Origin: Actinoallomurus sp963799975
Lineage (GTDB): Bacteria; Actinomycetota; Actinomycetes; Streptosporangiales; Streptosporangiaceae
Reading direction: 5' to 3'
Length of the DNA: 64,000 nt
Assembly: GCA_963799975.1 (NCBI GenBank)
Contig: CAWCZF010000006.1
Span: forward strand, 4,030,001 to 4,094,000
Shown here: positions 43,445 through 51,558 of the stretch, one piece after another
Layout of the letters: each line of letters opens with the position of its first letter
Position numbering within the stretch: the first letter of the stretch is position 1
Program-made: the position numbers and the translations under genes
Notes under the pieces: generated by a model
The model's input: the letters and a program-made list of their open reading frames with translations, nothing else
The model's database searches: none
Told to the model about the DNA's origin: nothing

Positions 43445-43570
43445 AATACGCGATCGTAACGGTTGACCGCCCGGTCCGTGGGCCTGCTTTGTTCCTGGCC
43501 GGAAAGGCGACGACCCCGCCACCTCCCCGGCTCCGGTTCCGGTGGGGTGGACGGGGTCGCCGTCGTCTCG

Positions 43571-43879
43571 TTAGATCGCGACCTTGAGGTTGGCGATCTC
43601 GCCGATCTGCGCGGTCACGGCCTGGTCGATGCTGACCCCGCCGGGCGCGAGGACGCGAATGGTCCACTCGCCCGGTGCGGCGAAGAAGCGGAAGACGCCC
43701 TCGTCGCTGGTCACGACCTCGCCGGTGAACTCACCGGTCGAGTCGAGCAGCCGCGCGTACGCGCCGGGGACGACGTCGCCCGCGCGCTCGACGGTGCCCT
43801 GGATGACCGCCTCGTTGTTCAGGTCCACAGTGGCGGGCAGGCTCGCCGTCTGAGCCGGTGCCCCGCAGCCGTCCGTCAT
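43571..43879 (-). CDS. sseC: DUF1416 protein, sulfurtransferase partner
   Basis: 102 residues, DUF1416 (SseC-like) family, found with thiosulfate sulfurtransferases in actinobacteria. A single-domain beta-sandwich resembling a transthyretin-like fold (GVFRFFAAPGEWTIRVLAPGG). The N-terminus has MTDGCGAP. It overlaps the sulfurtransferase by four bases (ATGA) and is co-translated. Its exact role is unknown; the gene is regularly paired with CysA-type rhodaneses. Confidence 0.88.
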   Translation of the reverse strand: MTDGCGAPAQTASLPATVDLNNEAVIQGTVERAGDVVPGAYARLLDSTGEFTGEVVTSDEGVFRFFAAPGEWTIRVLAPGGVSIDQAVTAQIGEIANLKVAI

Positions 43880-44715
43880 TTTGCCTCCCCAAGCTCGATC
43901 GGCACGCCGACGAGCGATCCGTATTCGGTCCAGGAACCGTCGTAGTTCTTCACGTCCGGCAGGCCGAGCAGCTCGTGCAGGGCGAACCAGGTGTGGGACG
44001 AGCGCTCGCCGATGCGGCAGTAGGCGATCGTCGCCTTCGACAGGTCAACGCCCGCCTCTTCGTAAAGCTTCCGCAGCTCCTCGTCGGAGCGGAAGGTGCC
44101 GTCGTCGTTGGCCGCCTTCGACCACGGGATGTTGCGTGCGGTCGGGATGTGACCCGCGCGCTGCGCCTGCTCCTGCGGCAGATGCGCCGGAGCGAGCAGC
44201 TTGCCGGAGAACTCGTCGGGCGAGCGGACGTCGACGAGGTTCTTGTTGCTGATGGCGTCGACGACCTCCTCGCGGAAGGCGCGGATCGAGGCGTCCTGCT
44301 CCTGCGCCGCGTAGGTGGTCTTCGGCCGGGACGGCACGTCCTCGACCAGGTCGCGGGAGTCCAGCTCCCACTTCTTGCGGCCGCCGTCGAGCAGCTTGAC
44401 GTTCTGGTGGCCGTAGAGGCGGAAGTACCAGTACGCGTACGCCGCGAACCAGTTGTTGTTGCCGCCGTACAGTACGACGAGGTCGTCGTTGGCGATGCCC
44501 TTCTCGGACAGAAGGGTCTCAAAGCCGGTCTTGTCCACGAAGTCACGGCGTACCGGGTCCTGCAACTCGGTCTTCCAGTCGACGCGTACGGCGCCACGGA
44601 TGTGGCCCTTCTCGTACGCGCTGGTGTCCTCGTCTACCTCGACGAGGACGATCCCAGGGTCATCGAGGTGCGCCTGCACCCAGTCGGCGTCGACCAGGAC
44701 GTCGGAGCGGCTCAT
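43876..44715 (-). CDS. thiosulfate sulfurtransferase (two-domain rhodanese)
   Basis: 279 residues, two rhodanese domains. The N-terminal one is inactive; the C-terminal one has the active-site Cys in YCRIGERSSH, which follows the TST pattern CRxGxR. GHIPTARNIPW is also typical. It transfers the sulfane sulfur of thiosulfate to an acceptor such as cyanide or a protein thiol. ATG at 44715 follows AGGAGGACAAACAGC. It is the middle gene of the sulfur operon: leader peptide, DUF4395, sulfurtransferase, DUF1416. It resembles mycobacterial CysA2/CysA3. Confidence 0.93.
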   Translation of the reverse strand: MSRSDVLVDADWVQAHLDDPGIVLVEVDEDTSAYEKGHIRGAVRVDWKTELQDPVRRDFVDKTGFETLLSEKGIANDDLVVLYGGNNNWFAAYAYWYFRLYGHQNVKLLDGGRKKWELDSRDLVEDVPSRPKTTYAAQEQDASIRAFREEVVDAISNKNLVDVRSPDEFSGKLLAPAHLPQEQAQRAGHIPTARNIPWSKAANDDGTFRSDEELRKLYEEAGVDLSKATIAYCRIGERSSHTWFALHELLGLPDVKNYDGSWTEYGSLVGVPIELGEAK

Positions 44716-44795
44716 GCTGTTTGTCCTCCTAGTTGGAGTGGCAGTTCGGTCTTCGGGCACTCGCGGCATGGCCACGTGCTGAGCGAGCTGGTCCG

Positions 44796-45218
44796 TTAGG
44801 ACGTGACTCGCCCAGGGGTGAGCCGGCGAATGAGCAGATAGGCCTCACAACCCAGGCACAGCCCGAAGGCCGCGTTGAGGAAGGCCGCGATCAGCGCGAA
44901 CGCCGTCGCGGTCATACCCAGCGCCGGAACCCCCAGGGCGTAGCCCAGCACTCCCGCCAGCGCGAACACCGCGCCGACCCCCTGCGCGAAACGGGGCGGC
45001 GCCTCGAACTCGAGCTCCTTGGGCGGACCGAGCCGAGGGCGGACGAGTGCCTGGTAGATCAGACCGTAGGGCGCGCTGCGGAGCCCGAACGCGGCTCCGA
45101 GTGCGAACACGGCGGTCTGTGCCGCCAGCAGCGGCCAGCTGCTGGTCACCAAGACGACGATCAGGACAAGCGATGTGAGGATCGCGCTGAACCGCGGTCC
45201 TCTGGGATCGACCTGCAT
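44796..45218 (-). CDS. DUF4395 membrane protein
   Basis: 140 residues, four hydrophobic segments, DUF4395. The start MQVDPRGPRFSAILTSLVL and the end with CLGCEAYLLIRR (a CxxC near 121) are family features. DUF4395 proteins are linked to thioredoxin-like and sulfurtransferase genes; they may pass sulfur or electrons across the membrane, but this is unproven. ATG at 45218 follows AGGAG. It sits between the leader peptide and sulfurtransferase. Confidence 0.85.
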   Translation of the reverse strand: MQVDPRGPRFSAILTSLVLIVVLVTSSWPLLAAQTAVFALGAAFGLRSAPYGLIYQALVRPRLGPPKELEFEAPPRFAQGVGAVFALAGVLGYALGVPALGMTATAFALIAAFLNAAFGLCLGCEAYLLIRRLTPGRVTS

Positions 45219-45268
45219 CGGGCGATGCTCCTGGTGACGGCGAGTGAGACGGGCTGGGGCCTACTGAC

Positions 45269-45352
45269 TCAGGCCGTACGACAGAGCGCGGTGGCGACGC
45301 GGCAGAAATCGACCGCCCGTCGCTTGGTAAGCAGCTCTGTCCAGGAACGCAC
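45269..45352 (-). CDS. leaderless Cys-containing leader peptide (cysteine attenuator)
   Basis: 27 codons from GTG 45352. The C-terminal part LTKRRAVDFCRVATALCRTA is almost the consensus of Cys-containing leader peptides found before sulfur genes in actinobacteria. Two Cys codons near the end let ribosomes stall when cysteinyl-tRNA is short. A small GGCCT/AGGCC hairpin follows between the stop and the DUF4395 start (~50 bases). TACTAT at 45365-45360 lies seven bases before the start, so the mRNA has no 5' untranslated region. A GTG at 45358 is an alternative start. It probably controls DUF4395, sulfurtransferase and DUF1416. Confidence 0.85.
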   Translation of the reverse strand: MRSWTELLTKRRAVDFCRVATALCRTA

Positions 45353-45359
45353 GGACACG

Positions 45360-45365
45360 ATAGTA
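45360..45365 (-). promoter_or_regulatory. -10 box of sulfur operon
   Basis: TACTAT on the minus strand, seven bases upstream of the leader peptide GTG; -35 is weak (TTTACG about 17 bases further up). Transcription would start at or next to the GTG. Confidence 0.6.
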
Positions 45366-45441
45366 GGCGGCGTCTCGCCCGGCGTAAAACGCCATCTCGT
45401 CTGTCGAGATACCGAAGTCCACCGGACCTGCGAAATCAACC

Positions 45442-45858
45442 CTACGGAACGATCGAGAACACGCCACCGCACCGCGGCCGTACGACGCTGAAGTGACGCC
45501 GGTCGAGCGTCGCCAGTTCTTTGATGCCGAGCCGCTCGGCAATGGCCACGACGGAAGCGTCGACGGCCCCTAGCGGAAGATCCGCATACGTCCCCACCAG
45601 TTCGGCCATCCTGGTGAGGTCTGACGGCACGGTCGGCACGAGGTCGAGTTCGCCCGCGGCCAGCGCTTCGAGAAACCGCACCTCCGCCGTTACATCGCGG
45701 CTCCGTTTGTCCAGGAGATAGCAGACCTCGGTGAGGACGGGAGCCGGAACCGCGAGGGGGCCACGGTGCCAGGTGAGGAGATCACGGCACCGCTCATGCT
45801 CTTTGTCGTTGTCGTTCAGCGCCGCAACCAGCGGTCCCGTATCGAGCAGCAGGGTCAC
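45442..45858 (-). CDS. vapC: PIN-domain toxin (VapC-like)
   Basis: 138 residues, PIN ribonuclease fold. Conserved acids: Asp6 (MTLLLDTGPLVAAL), Glu44 (LTEVCYLLD) and Asp99 (GAVDASVVAIAERL), with a later TLDRRHF. VapC toxins cut tRNA or rRNA with Mg2+ until bound by VapB. The antitoxin-like gene lies 50 bases upstream on the same strand. It ends ~90 bases from the sulfur leader peptide. Confidence 0.88.
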   Translation of the reverse strand: MTLLLDTGPLVAALNDNDKEHERCRDLLTWHRGPLAVPAPVLTEVCYLLDKRSRDVTAEVRFLEALAAGELDLVPTVPSDLTRMAELVGTYADLPLGAVDASVVAIAERLGIKELATLDRRHFSVVRPRCGGVFSIVP

Positions 45859-45908
45859 CCAAGAGATTCAACCCGGCAATCTGACGCGGCGTGCGAGAAT
45901 CGCGACAA

Positions 45909-46151
45909 TCAGTGACCGAAGTCTCGGCGCAGGAGATCCTCGGAACGTTCGGCGAGGTCGGGCTCCGCGTGGATGAGCCCGATGAACGAAAGGTGGCGTG
46001 GGACGGGCCGTACCCGGCCGCCGAGCTCGCCCTCCTGATCCTCCTGGTCCTTCACCAGGCGGAGGAGATGCCGACGGATCTCCTTGGCCTGGCCCGGGGT
46101 CAGCCGGTCGACCAAGCGGTGGAGATCCTCATCATCGCGTGCAGCGGTCAC
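45909..46151 (-). CDS. vapB: VapB-like antitoxin
   Basis: 80 residues. N-terminal helix (DLHRLVDRLTPGQAKEIRRHL) and an acidic, disordered-looking C-terminal half (LSFIGLIHAEPDLAERSEDLL) that would wrap the PIN toxin. This pattern is common in actinobacterial antitoxins next to VapC genes. GTG start at 46151. The order, antitoxin first, is normal. Confidence 0.72.
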   Translation of the reverse strand: MTAARDDEDLHRLVDRLTPGQAKEIRRHLLRLVKDQEDQEGELGGRVRPVPRHLSFIGLIHAEPDLAERSEDLLRRDFGH

Positions 46152-46233
46152 TCTCCGAATCTACCCGGGAACACCATGGATGGTTGGGAAAACCAATCCC
46201 CGATTTTCGGGGTTGGTCTTCACGCTGTGCCTC

Positions 46234-46671
46234 TCAGGCGGCGGCTTCGCCCAGGGCGGCGAGGATGTCGGTCTTGCGCGGCAGGCCCGAGCCCCGGCGT
46301 ACGATGCCGCCGTTCGCGTCCAGCACGAGGACCGTCGGGGTGCGCAGGACGTTCAGGCGGCGTACGAGGTCCAGGTGGGACTCCGCGTCGATCTCCACGT
46401 GGGCGACGCCCTCGACCAGGTCCGCGACCTCGGTCAGGATGCGGCGGGTCGCGCGGCAGGGGGCGCAGAAGGCCGTCGAGAACTGGACGAGCGTCGCCCG
46501 TTCCCCCAGCGACGCGCCCAGCTCGGCCGCGTCCAGACGCTCCACGTCCGCTCCCTCCCTGCCTGCGGCGGATCCGCGCAGGACGCCGTTGCGGCTCCGC
46601 CATACGAGGCCGAGTCCGAGGGCGAAGACGAGCGCCGCCGCCGCCGCGTACACACCGGTCATCGACGACAA
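46234..46671 (-). CDS. membrane-anchored thioredoxin-like protein
   Basis: 145 residues: N-terminal transmembrane anchor (residues ~8-24), then a thioredoxin fold with active site FCAPCR (C-A-P-C), and the cis-Pro loop RTPTVLVLD. It probably acts outside the membrane as a thiol oxidase/reductase. The TTG at 46671 is chosen as it has GGAGG at spacing 8; the ATG at 46662 has none. It follows the anti-sigma factor by 14 bases, so belongs to the sigma factor operon. Confidence 0.82.
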   Translation of the reverse strand: MSSMTGVYAAAAALVFALGLGLVWRSRNGVLRGSAAGREGADVERLDAAELGASLGERATLVQFSTAFCAPCRATRRILTEVADLVEGVAHVEIDAESHLDLVRRLNVLRTPTVLVLDANGGIVRRGSGLPRKTDILAALGEAAA

Positions 46672-46685
46672 GGCGCCCGCCTCCC

Positions 46686-47396
46686 TCAGAGCTTCACGTG
46701 CAACAGCCTCTTCCCCTCTACCGTACGGACCTCGACCGAGGCGATGTCACGCTTCTGGATCATCGATGAGCCGAAGAAGCGTGCCGAGCCCAGGTACTGG
46801 ACCTCCCAGCCGCCCGCGATGTCGGTGTTGCCCTTCCGGTCGATCACGATCAGCCGGCAGCGGGTCTCGGCGGGTGCGCCGGTCAGGCGCACCGAGAAGG
46901 CGGTGCCCCAGGCCTTCGGCTGCATCGCGATCTCCGCGCGTACGCCGGTGGCGGGGTTGGTCCCGTCGACCGTCGTGGTCGGGGCGGCCGAGGGTGTGGT
47001 CCCCGCGGTCGGAATCGCCACCGGCGGCCTGGGTGCGGTGCCGCCGCCCGTGTCGGTCGCCAGCCGCACGCCCACGCCCGTGCCGACCACCAGGACCGCG
47101 GCGGCCGCGACCAGCGCGAGGATGTTCCTGCGCCGGTGACCGCGGCTCTCCCCGGCCGCCGTGGCCAGGATCGATTCCAGGAGTTCCTCCGGCGGCGGGC
47201 CGAACTGCTCGATCTGGTCCTCGGTGATCCGCCCGAGCATGGCCGGCAGCCCGGCCAGCGACGCGAGCTCGTCGCGGCACCGCACACAGGTGCGCAGGTG
47301 CTCGTCGACCAACGCGCGTTCGGCGGGCTCGATGGCGCCGAGGACGTACACGCCGAGCGAGATCCGCAGACGGGAGCATTCGGTGCTCGATGTCAT
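46686..47396 (-). CDS. zinc-binding anti-sigma factor (ZAS family), membrane-bound
   Basis: 236 residues: N-terminal ZAS domain with H-x3-C-x2-C (EHLRTCVRCRDE, ~37-48), which holds zinc and the sigma factor; transmembrane helix at ~96-116 (ILALVAAAAVLVVGTGVGV); external beta domain with VQYLGSARFFGSSM. Overlaps the sigma gene by four bases (ATGA). Release on thiol oxidation is known for some ZAS proteins, and the downstream thioredoxin-like gene agrees with redox sensing. Confidence 0.88.
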   Translation of the reverse strand: MTSSTECSRLRISLGVYVLGAIEPAERALVDEHLRTCVRCRDELASLAGLPAMLGRITEDQIEQFGPPPEELLESILATAAGESRGHRRRNILALVAAAAVLVVGTGVGVRLATDTGGGTAPRPPVAIPTAGTTPSAAPTTTVDGTNPATGVRAEIAMQPKAWGTAFSVRLTGAPAETRCRLIVIDRKGNTDIAGGWEVQYLGSARFFGSSMIQKRDIASVEVRTVEGKRLLHVKL

Positions 47397-47902
47397 GGCG
47401 CCAACCCCCGTTCTTCCAGTGCGAGTTTGAGCGCTCGCAGCGCGTAGTAGGACCGGGACTTCACCGTGCCGGGCGGCACGCCGAGGGCCGCCGCGGCCTC
47501 GGCGACCGACCGGCCCCGGTAGTAGGTCTCGACCAGCACCGACCGGTGCTCCGGGCTCAGGTCCGCGAGTGCCTCCGCGAACGTCCACGACTCGAGCGCG
47601 CGGCCGATCTCATCGGTCGCCGGGATGGCCGCGAGACCGGCCTCACCGGCCTCGGGTGGTCGGGACTGCCGCGCCCGATGGGCGTCGACGACCAGATTGC
47701 GTGCCACCGTGAACAGCCATGGCCGTATCGGGCGGCCCTCCAGGGCCTCGGGATGACGCCAGGCACGCAGCAACGTCTCCTGGACCACGTCTTCCGCCTG
47801 ATGCCGATCACCTTCGGTCAGGCGGAGGACGTACCCCAGGAGCGGCCCCCCGTGTTCGGCGTACAGAGCGCGAAGCAGGCGCTCGTTCGCTGTCGCTCCC
47901 AC
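47393..47902 (-). CDS. ECF RNA polymerase sigma factor (SigL/SigK-like)
   Basis: 169 residues. Region 2 (residues ~8-80, AEDVVQETLLRAWRHPEAL, PWLFTVARNLVVDAHRAR) and region 4 (~108-165, LADLSPEHRSVLVETYYRG, SVAEAAAALGVPPGTVKSR) are intact. It transcribes a small regulon, including its own operon, when released by the adjacent anti-sigma factor. The length and pairing resemble SigL/RslA of mycobacteria. The -35 and -10 boxes it recognises were not found here. Confidence 0.9.
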   Translation of the reverse strand: MGATANERLLRALYAEHGGPLLGYVLRLTEGDRHQAEDVVQETLLRAWRHPEALEGRPIRPWLFTVARNLVVDAHRARQSRPPEAGEAGLAAIPATDEIGRALESWTFAEALADLSPEHRSVLVETYYRGRSVAEAAAALGVPPGTVKSRSYYALRALKLALEERGLAP

Positions 47903-47997
47903 ACTTCAGACACGTATCAAATCGGCGGCCGGTTCACCGGGACGCGCGCGTATTTGGGAACGATCCAGGGCGTCTGACCTTCTCGGTCGCCCGATGA

Positions 47998-48693
47998 TCA
48001 GTGCTCATTGAGGCTCTCGAGGTTCACGTGCCGCCCGGTGGTGGTGACGCGCAGCCCGTCGGGGCCGACCTGTACGTCGCTGATCGTGGTGTTCCGCGGG
48101 AGCCCCTTCACCGGCATGGTGAACGAGAACGCCTGCTGGACGAGGGCGACCGGGAGCGTGGCGCCGCCCGCGTTCACCGTCTCCGGCACGACGCGGATGT
48201 TGCGGCCCGAGGGCCGTACGGTCACCGTCGCGGTCAGCGTACGGGTGAGGCCGAGGACGGTCACCGGTCCGTGCACCTGAAGGGCCTTGCCCTTGGCCGA
48301 CACCTTCATCCCGCGCGGCGCCTGCTTGTTCACGTCGGCATAACCCACCGTCGCGGTGGAGGTCGCCGTGTCGGCCACCATCTTGGACGCGTCGCCGTGC
48401 AGGGCGTCGGACAGCGGCGCGCGTACGCCTTTGAGCGTGACCACGGTGCCGGTGAGGTGCACGCCGAGCTGGGTGATGTCGCCGACGTTGACGTCGATCT
48501 CGCCGTACTTGCCGCGCATGGCCTGGGTCAGGAACGGGAAGCCCTTGATCTTGACGGCGGGCTTGTGGTCGAGGCCGTACTGCGTCGCCACGTTCTTGGC
48601 GATCTCGTCCTGCGCGACGACCAACCCGATCCGATCGGCGGCGATGACCAGCCCGATCAGGAAGATCAGGAAGATCACCAGTCCCTTGCGCAT
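47998..48693 (-). CDS. DUF2993 (LmeA-like) membrane-anchored lipid-binding protein
   Basis: 231 residues, N-terminal transmembrane anchor (LVIFLIFLIGLVIAADRIGL), then a DUF2993 domain: GFPFLTQAMRGKYGEIDV is typical. In mycobacteria the LmeA member binds phospholipid and is needed for lipomannan growth. There are no catalytic residues. ATG at 48693. It stands alone between the sigma operon and the MoaD-like gene. Confidence 0.83.
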   Translation of the reverse strand: MRKGLVIFLIFLIGLVIAADRIGLVVAQDEIAKNVATQYGLDHKPAVKIKGFPFLTQAMRGKYGEIDVNVGDITQLGVHLTGTVVTLKGVRAPLSDALHGDASKMVADTATSTATVGYADVNKQAPRGMKVSAKGKALQVHGPVTVLGLTRTLTATVTVRPSGRNIRVVPETVNAGGATLPVALVQQAFSFTMPVKGLPRNTTISDVQVGPDGLRVTTTGRHVNLESLNEH

Positions 48694-48817
48694 GTCTCTC
48701 CCGTCGCCGATTCGCGATCACACTACCGGCGGCGGTGCTCCGGCCGAGTCACCTTGCGTACCGACGTTCTCGCGGCCGCCGTCGCTCCGCGGAGCGACGA
48801 CGCGGGCCGCCCGCGTG

Positions 48818-49078
48818 CTACGCGCGGCCGCCCGCGAAGGGCGGCAGGACCTCGACCGTCGCACCCTCGTGGAGTCGGACCGAGGCGAGGTCGCGTGCGC
48901 CGGCGGGCGCGCCGTCGACCAGGAAGGAGCTGCGGGCGAGCACGCGGCGGAACTCCTCGCCCCGCCCGGCCGCAGCGGCACTCAGCGCCTCCTCCAGCGT
49001 CGCGGCCTCGAAGCGCTCCTCGGCGACTCCGGCCGCGGCACGCGCGGCGGCCCAGTATCTGATCAGGCCCTTCGCCAT
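48818..49078 (-). CDS. MoaD/ThiS-family sulfur-carrier protein
   Basis: 86 residues, ubiquitin-like fold (VLPPFAGGRA end). The ATG at 49078 follows GGGAGGGACGCC, preferred over the longer in-frame start at 49201, which would collide with the divergent glnR. The GG that normally ends MoaD/ThiS is followed here by Arg-Ala, so it would need C-terminal trimming before thiocarboxylation. Partner MoeB/MoaE-like genes are not in the window. Confidence 0.7.
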   Translation of the reverse strand: MAKGLIRYWAAARAAAGVAEERFEAATLEEALSAAAAGRGEEFRRVLARSSFLVDGAPAGARDLASVRLHEGATVEVLPPFAGGRA

Positions 49079-49215
49079 GGCGTCCCTCCCGTGGTCTACA
49101 CCACTCAGTGATGAGCCGTCGCCCGTCATTCGATATCCTTGCGCAGGCAGGGATCCCGGCAGCGTCGCCCTTGGATCCTCGACGTCTTTTCGGGCCGCCA
49201 AACGAGGAGGCCGTA

Positions 49216-49917
49216 TTGAGCACTCTGCTCCTGCTGACCAATGTGCTCGAGCCGTCCGACGAAGTCCTGCCGGCGCTCGGGTTGCTGCTGCATTCGGTAC
49301 GGGTGGCCCCGGCCGAGGGCGCGGCTCTCATCGACGCGCCGCCGTGCGACGTGGTGATCGTGGACGCGCGACGCGATCTCGCCCAGGCCAAGAGCCTGTG
49401 CCGGCTGTTGCGCACGACCGGCCTGGACGCGCCCCTGCTCGCGATCGTGACCGAGGGTGGCCTGGCCGCGCTGACGCCCGAATGGGGCCTCGACGACGTG
49501 CTGCTCCAGACTTCGGGACCGGCGGAGGTGGAGGCGCGGCTGCGGCTGGCGGTCGGGCGCTCGGCCACCGCCGAGCCGGACGAGGTGCCCGGTGAGATCC
49601 GCAGCGGCGAGCTGACGATCGACGAGGCGACCTACAGCGCCCGGCTGCGCGGCCGCGTGCTGGACCTGACGTTCAAGGAGTTCGAGCTGTTGAAATACCT
49701 CGCGCAGCACCCGGGCCGGGTCTTCACTCGCGCCCAGCTGCTGCAGGAGGTGTGGGGATATGACTACTTCGGCGGCACCCGCACGGTCGACGTTCACGTA
49801 CGGCGGCTGCGGGCCAAGCTGGGCCCGGAGTACGAATCCCTGATTGGAACGGTCCGCAATGTCGGCTACCGATTCGTGCCCGACCACCGGGCCGAGGAGG
49901 CCGCGGCACACCACTGA
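49216..49917 (+). CDS. glnR: nitrogen regulator GlnR (OmpR-type)
   Basis: 233 residues. The receiver-like half (LSTLLLLTNVLEPSDEVLPA, VVIVDARRDLAQAKSLCRLL, EGGLAALTPEWGLDDVLL) is the GlnR pattern of actinomycetes, which lack normal phosphorylation. The winged-helix half (LTFKEFELLKYLAQHPGRVF, GTRTVDVHVRRLRAKLG) binds DNA. It controls ammonium assimilation genes. TTG at 49216 follows GAGGAGG at a spacing of five. Orphan, without a kinase gene beside it. Confidence 0.9.
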   Translation: MSTLLLLTNVLEPSDEVLPALGLLLHSVRVAPAEGAALIDAPPCDVVIVDARRDLAQAKSLCRLLRTTGLDAPLLAIVTEGGLAALTPEWGLDDVLLQTSGPAEVEARLRLAVGRSATAEPDEVPGEIRSGELTIDEATYSARLRGRVLDLTFKEFELLKYLAQHPGRVFTRAQLLQEVWGYDYFGGTRTVDVHVRRLRAKLGPEYESLIGTVRNVGYRFVPDHRAEEAAAHH

Positions 49918-49920
49918 TCG

Positions 49921-50511
49921 TCAGAGTCCGCGCAGGCAGAGCACGTACGCGGGGCTGGGATACCAGACCGCGTAGGTGTATCCGGTGGACGCGCACCGCC
50001 GCGTGTTGGTGGTGTCGTCGATACGGTCGAGCACCCGGTAGTGGCCCGGCGTGCACCTGGCCATGTACAGACGCGGGTGCGAGTAGCTCCCGGTGTTGCG
50101 CACGCAGTCGCCCGGCTGGGGGTTGAACGCCGGCGAGTAGCTCGGCGGCGTGGTCGGCAGGTCGGGTGGCGTGTAGGGCGTGAAGCTCGGCAGGGCCGGC
50201 GGGCTGAACACCGGCGGCGTGGGCAGGTCCGGCGGGCTGAAGTGGGTGATGCCGGGCTCTGCCACGGGCGGGGCCACCGCGTCGTTGTCGTCATCGGACA
50301 GATACCACAGGCCCACCCCGCCCCCGAGGAGCAGGACGAGGATCACGCCGATGACGGCGATCACGGTGCCGCCGTTGTTCGGCTTGCGCGGCGGCCCCGG
50401 CGGGCCGGGCGGCCCCCATCCCGGCGGGCCCTGCGGAGGGCCGTACATTCCCGGGCCCGGCGGCGGACCGCCGTACGGTGGCCCGCCGTACGGCGGTTGC
50501 GGCGGTTGCAC
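49921..50511 (-). CDS. Pro-rich membrane protein with LppU-like outer domain
   Basis: 196 residues: cytoplasmic Pro/Gly-rich head, one transmembrane helix (~48-68, GTVIAVIGVILVLLLGGGVGL), a Pro-rich outer linker, and a C-terminal domain with four Cys (GDCVRNTGS, YMARCTPGH, RRCAST, YVLCLRG), probably two disulfides. The end resembles LppU/SCO3897-type domains. Its stop codon almost abuts the glnR stop (tail to tail). Function unknown. Confidence 0.65.
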   Translation of the reverse strand: MQPPQPPYGGPPYGGPPPGPGMYGPPQGPPGWGPPGPPGPPRKPNNGGTVIAVIGVILVLLLGGGVGLWYLSDDDNDAVAPPVAEPGITHFSPPDLPTPPVFSPPALPSFTPYTPPDLPTTPPSYSPAFNPQPGDCVRNTGSYSHPRLYMARCTPGHYRVLDRIDDTTNTRRCASTGYTYAVWYPSPAYVLCLRGL

Positions 50512-50677
50512 GGCGACTTACCCCCCATAAGCGTAAATTTCGGACGATCGTATCCGCTCTACGGATCACGACGAAGCCGAACTACGACGCTCGACCGGAC
50601 GGTTCGGTTCCGTAACCGCCGAGGGGTTTCCATCCGTTGCCGGGGAGGGTCCTACACCCCCTGATCCGGCTGGTGCA

Positions 50678-50953
50678 TCAGGGTTGCCGCCAGGGAGACG
50701 ACGGCTCCTGCCCGGGCGGCGGCTCCTGCCCGGGCGGCGGGCCCTGCCCCGGCGGCGGGCCGTAACCCGGCGGCGGACCGCCGTACGGAAGCCGGGGCGG
50801 CGGACCGTACGGCGGCTGCGGCGGCGGGCCGTGCGGTCCGGGGCGCGCCGCCGAGCTGTTCCGGCGCGAGGCTGACACCACGACCAGGATCACGACGGCG
50901 ATCAGCGCCAGCAGGACCACGGTGCCCAGCACCATGACGGGGGTGACGGCCAT
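50678..50953 (-). CDS. small membrane protein with Pro/Gly repeat tail
   Basis: 91 residues: transmembrane helix (~5-26, VMVLGTVVLLALIAVVILVVV), basic stop-transfer, then PPPGQ-like repeats. Codon use matches the neighbours. No family. It may be a partner of the Pro-rich protein at 49921. Confidence 0.55.
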   Translation of the reverse strand: MAVTPVMVLGTVVLLALIAVVILVVVSASRRNSSAARPGPHGPPPQPPYGPPPRLPYGGPPPGYGPPPGQGPPPGQEPPPGQEPSSPWRQP

Positions 50954-51051
50954 GTCGAGACCTCGTTCTCCGGCTCATCACGAGCCCCGGGGGGGTTGCG
51001 TCCACGTGCGGACCAGTATGACCGGTCACCCGGTTTCTCTTCTCCTACGAG

Positions 51052-51423
51052 TCAGCGATGCCGGTACGGCCCGTACGGGAAGTCCTGTTGCGTGGCGGGC
51101 TCGGGCTCGGCCGGGGCACGGCGTGACTCGTGCGACAGCGCCCCGTACGACGGTGGTCGCGCGGCGGGCAGTGCGAGCTGGCGGCGCGGCGCGAGGACGA
51201 GTTCCTGCGACGGCCTCGGCTCGGCGGGCCGCCACCACTCGTCTTCGACCGGCGCGTACTCCTCGGCCGGTTCGTATGGCTCATCCGGTTCGTACGGCTC
51301 GTCCACGACGTCGTCGACCGGCGCCCACCGGCGGCCGACCGAGGCCAGCACCACGACGAACAGCAGCACGCCGACCGGCACGGCGAGCAGGCCCGCCATC
51401 ACCGGCAATCCGGGATCGCCCAC
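51052..51423 (-). CDS. small membrane protein with acidic tail
   Basis: 123 residues: one transmembrane helix (~10-30, AGLLAVPVGVLLFVVVLASV), a Tyr/Glu/Pro-rich acidic segment with EPYEPDEPYEPAEEY repeats, then an Arg/Pro-rich end. Not recognised. Divergent from mshD. Confidence 0.55.
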   Translation of the reverse strand: MGDPGLPVMAGLLAVPVGVLLFVVVLASVGRRWAPVDDVVDEPYEPDEPYEPAEEYAPVEDEWWRPAEPRPSQELVLAPRRQLALPAARPPSYGALSHESRRAPAEPEPATQQDFPYGPYRHR

Positions 51424-51558
51424 GACGACCGCCCTTCTCGCGCCGACAAGGGCCAGATGCTATGGCACGCACGCGGGCCGGCGGGAGGGTGGGGCCGTGC
51501 CCCGAAACCACATCGTGACAGGCGCAGGCCGCGGCGCCGGCCTCGGTAGGCTCCGATC

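Noticed and set aside
45261..45542. 93-codon minus-strand frame across the Cys leader and vapC end
   Set aside because: Different frame from the real Cys leader peptide; no family match.
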